Shown: piece after piece, positions 5,252 through 6,201 of the stretch
Position numbering within the stretch: position 1 is the first letter of the stretch
Layout of the letters: the number at the start of each line of letters is the position of its first letter
Origin: Paracoccaceae bacterium
GTDB lineage: Bacteria; Pseudomonadota; Alphaproteobacteria; Rhodobacterales; Rhodobacteraceae
NCBI GenBank assembly: GCA_003551745.1
Contig: PUNI01000199.1
Location: 1-6,201, forward strand
DNA: 6,201 nucleotides
Reading direction: 5' to 3'
Position numbers and translations under genes: made by a program
The notes under the pieces: generated by a model
Databases searched by the model: none
What the model saw: the letters and a program-made list of their open reading frames with translations, nothing else
What the model was told of the DNA's origin: nothing

Positions 5252-6201
5252 ATGTCCCGGCCCGGCGGGAACGGGCTGACCTATGCCGCGGCCGGCGTGG
5301 ACATCGCCGCCGGCAACGATCTGGTCGAGCGGATCAAGCCGGCCGCCGCCGCCACCGCCCGGCCCGGCGTGATGGCGGGGCTTGGCGGTTTCGGGGCGCT
5401 CTTCGACCTCAAGGCCGCCGGTTACGTCGACCCGGTGCTGGTGGCCGCCACCGACGGGGTCGGCACCAAGTTGAAGATCGCGATCGAGACCGGCGTGCTG
5501 GACGGCATCGGCACCGACCTCGTTGCCATGTGCGTCAACGACCTCGTCTGCCAGGGCGCCGAGCCGCTGTTCTTCCTCGACTATTTCGCGACCGGCCGTC
5601 TGGAGGTGGATCGCGCCGCCCGCGTCATCGAGGGCATCGCGCGGGGCTGTGCCGAGGCCGGCTGCGCGCTGATCGGCGGCGAGACGGCCGAGATGCCGGG
5701 CCTCTATGCCGGCGCGGATTTCGACCTCGCGGGCTTCGCGGTGGGCGCGATGGAGCGCGGCGCGGGCCTGCCTGCGGGCGTGGCCGAGGGCGACGTGCTC
5801 CTGGGCCTGCCCTCCTCGGGCGTCCACTCGAACGGGTTCTCGCTGGTCCGCCGGGTGGTGGCCGAGGCCGGGCTCTCTTGGGAGGATCCCGCGCCTTGGG
5901 GCGGCGGCCCCCTCGGCGCGGCGCTGCTCGCGCCGACGCGGATCTATGTGCAGCCCGCGCTGGCAGCGGTCCGGGCCGGCGGGGTGCGGGCGCTTGCGCA
6001 TATCACCGGCGGGGGGCTGAGCGAGAACCTGCCGCGGGTGCTGCCCGAGGGGCTCGGCGCCGAGGTCGACCTTGGCGCCTGGGCGCGGCCCGGCGTGTTC
6101 CGCTGGCTCGCCGAGGCCGGCGGGGTCGCCGAGGCCGAGATGCTGCGCGCCTTCAATTGCGGGATCGGCATGATCGTCGTCGTCGCCCCCGATGCCGCGA
6201 C
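5252..6201 (+). CDS. purM: Phosphoribosylformylglycinamidine cyclo-ligase PurM (AIR synthetase), 3' end outside window
   Basis: The first 316 codons of PurM, which closes the imidazole ring of FGAM with ATP to give aminoimidazole ribotide in de novo purine synthesis. The frame is open to the window edge; E. coli PurM is about 345 residues, so roughly 30 are missing. Family signatures appear in order: [15 protein letters not shown] (14-28), GGFGAL (45-50), [12 protein letters not shown] (66-77), [20 protein letters not shown] (91-110), GGETAEMPG (142-150), [13 protein letters not shown] (188-200), [16 protein letters not shown] (250-265) and FNCGIGMIV (301-309). All key glycine-rich ATP and substrate loops are present. 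The ATG at 5252 lies one base after the fabI TGA, and GGAG at 5238-5241, inside the fabI 3' end, gives 10-nt spacing. This implies co-transcription with fabI. In many bacteria purN follows, which cannot be checked here. Confidence 0.96.
   Translation, partial: MSRPGGNGLTYAAAGVDIAAGNDLVERIKPAAAATARPGVMAGLGGFGALFDLKAAGYVDPVLVAATDGVGTKLKIAIETGVLDGIGTDLVAMCVNDLVCQGAEPLFFLDYFATGRLEVDRAARVIEGIARGCAEAGCALIGGETAEMPGLYAGADFDLAGFAVGAMERGAGLPAGVAEGDVLLGLPSSGVHSNGFSLVRRVVAEAGLSWEDPAPWGGGPLGAALLAPTRIYVQPALAAVRAGGVRALAHITGGGLSENLPRVLPEGLGAEVDLGAWARPGVFRWLAEAGGVAEAEMLRAFNCGIGMIVVVAPDAA

Noticed and set aside
5219..6001. 260-codon minus-strand frame opposite purM
   Set aside because: Antisense to a purM with all family motifs intact; low-complexity Arg/Gly/His-rich product with no recognised domain.

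Overview
The window is a contiguous piece of a very GC-rich bacterial chromosome. Wobble positions are almost always G or C, and adjacent genes overlap or sit very close together. The gene set and order (nagZ-scpA-scpB; irr divergent from fabA-fabB-fabI) and the protein sequences point to an alphaproteobacterium. It is most likely from Rhodobacterales (Rhodobacter/Paracoccus-like), judged from remembered family sequences and not from a search. I see no insertion sequence, phage gene, tRNA, rRNA or CRISPR array, and no island of deviant base composition.

Layout: (1) Positions 1-1974, plus strand, hold the 3' part of nagZ (beta-N-acetylhexosaminidase), then scpA and scpB (the kleisin and winged-helix partners of the SMC condensin). 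The three are joined by two 4-nt GTGA stop/start overlaps. (2) Positions 1975-2031 are a 57-nt convergent junction with two small GC hairpins. (3) Positions 2032-2484, minus strand, hold an Irr-type Fur-family regulator. (4) Positions 2485-2667 are a 183-nt divergent intergenic region with AT-rich inverted repeats near irr, a run of four GGGG tracts, and a plausible fabA promoter. (5) Positions 2668-5250, plus strand, hold fabA, fabB and fabI: the trans-2 to cis-3 isomerase/dehydratase, the condensing enzyme that elongates the cis product, and the NADH-dependent enoyl-ACP reductase. (6) From 5252 to the window end is the first 316 codons of purM (AIR synthetase), starting one base after the fabI stop.

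The fab genes form one pathway module. FabA makes and isomerises the C10 enoyl-ACP, FabB commits the cis isomer to unsaturated fatty acids, and FabI completes the saturated cycles. Irr senses iron/haem status and is transcribed away from this operon across a shared control region, so a regulatory link to iron is possible but unproven. purM looks like a downstream member of the fab transcript. The scp genes act in chromosome segregation and nagZ in peptidoglycan recycling; their link to the rest appears to be positional only.

I found no convincing previously undescribed system. The observations most worth a second look are the irr-fabA control region, the His-Pro-His variant at the expected Irr haem site, the fabI-purM junction, and the absence of tat genes after scpB.
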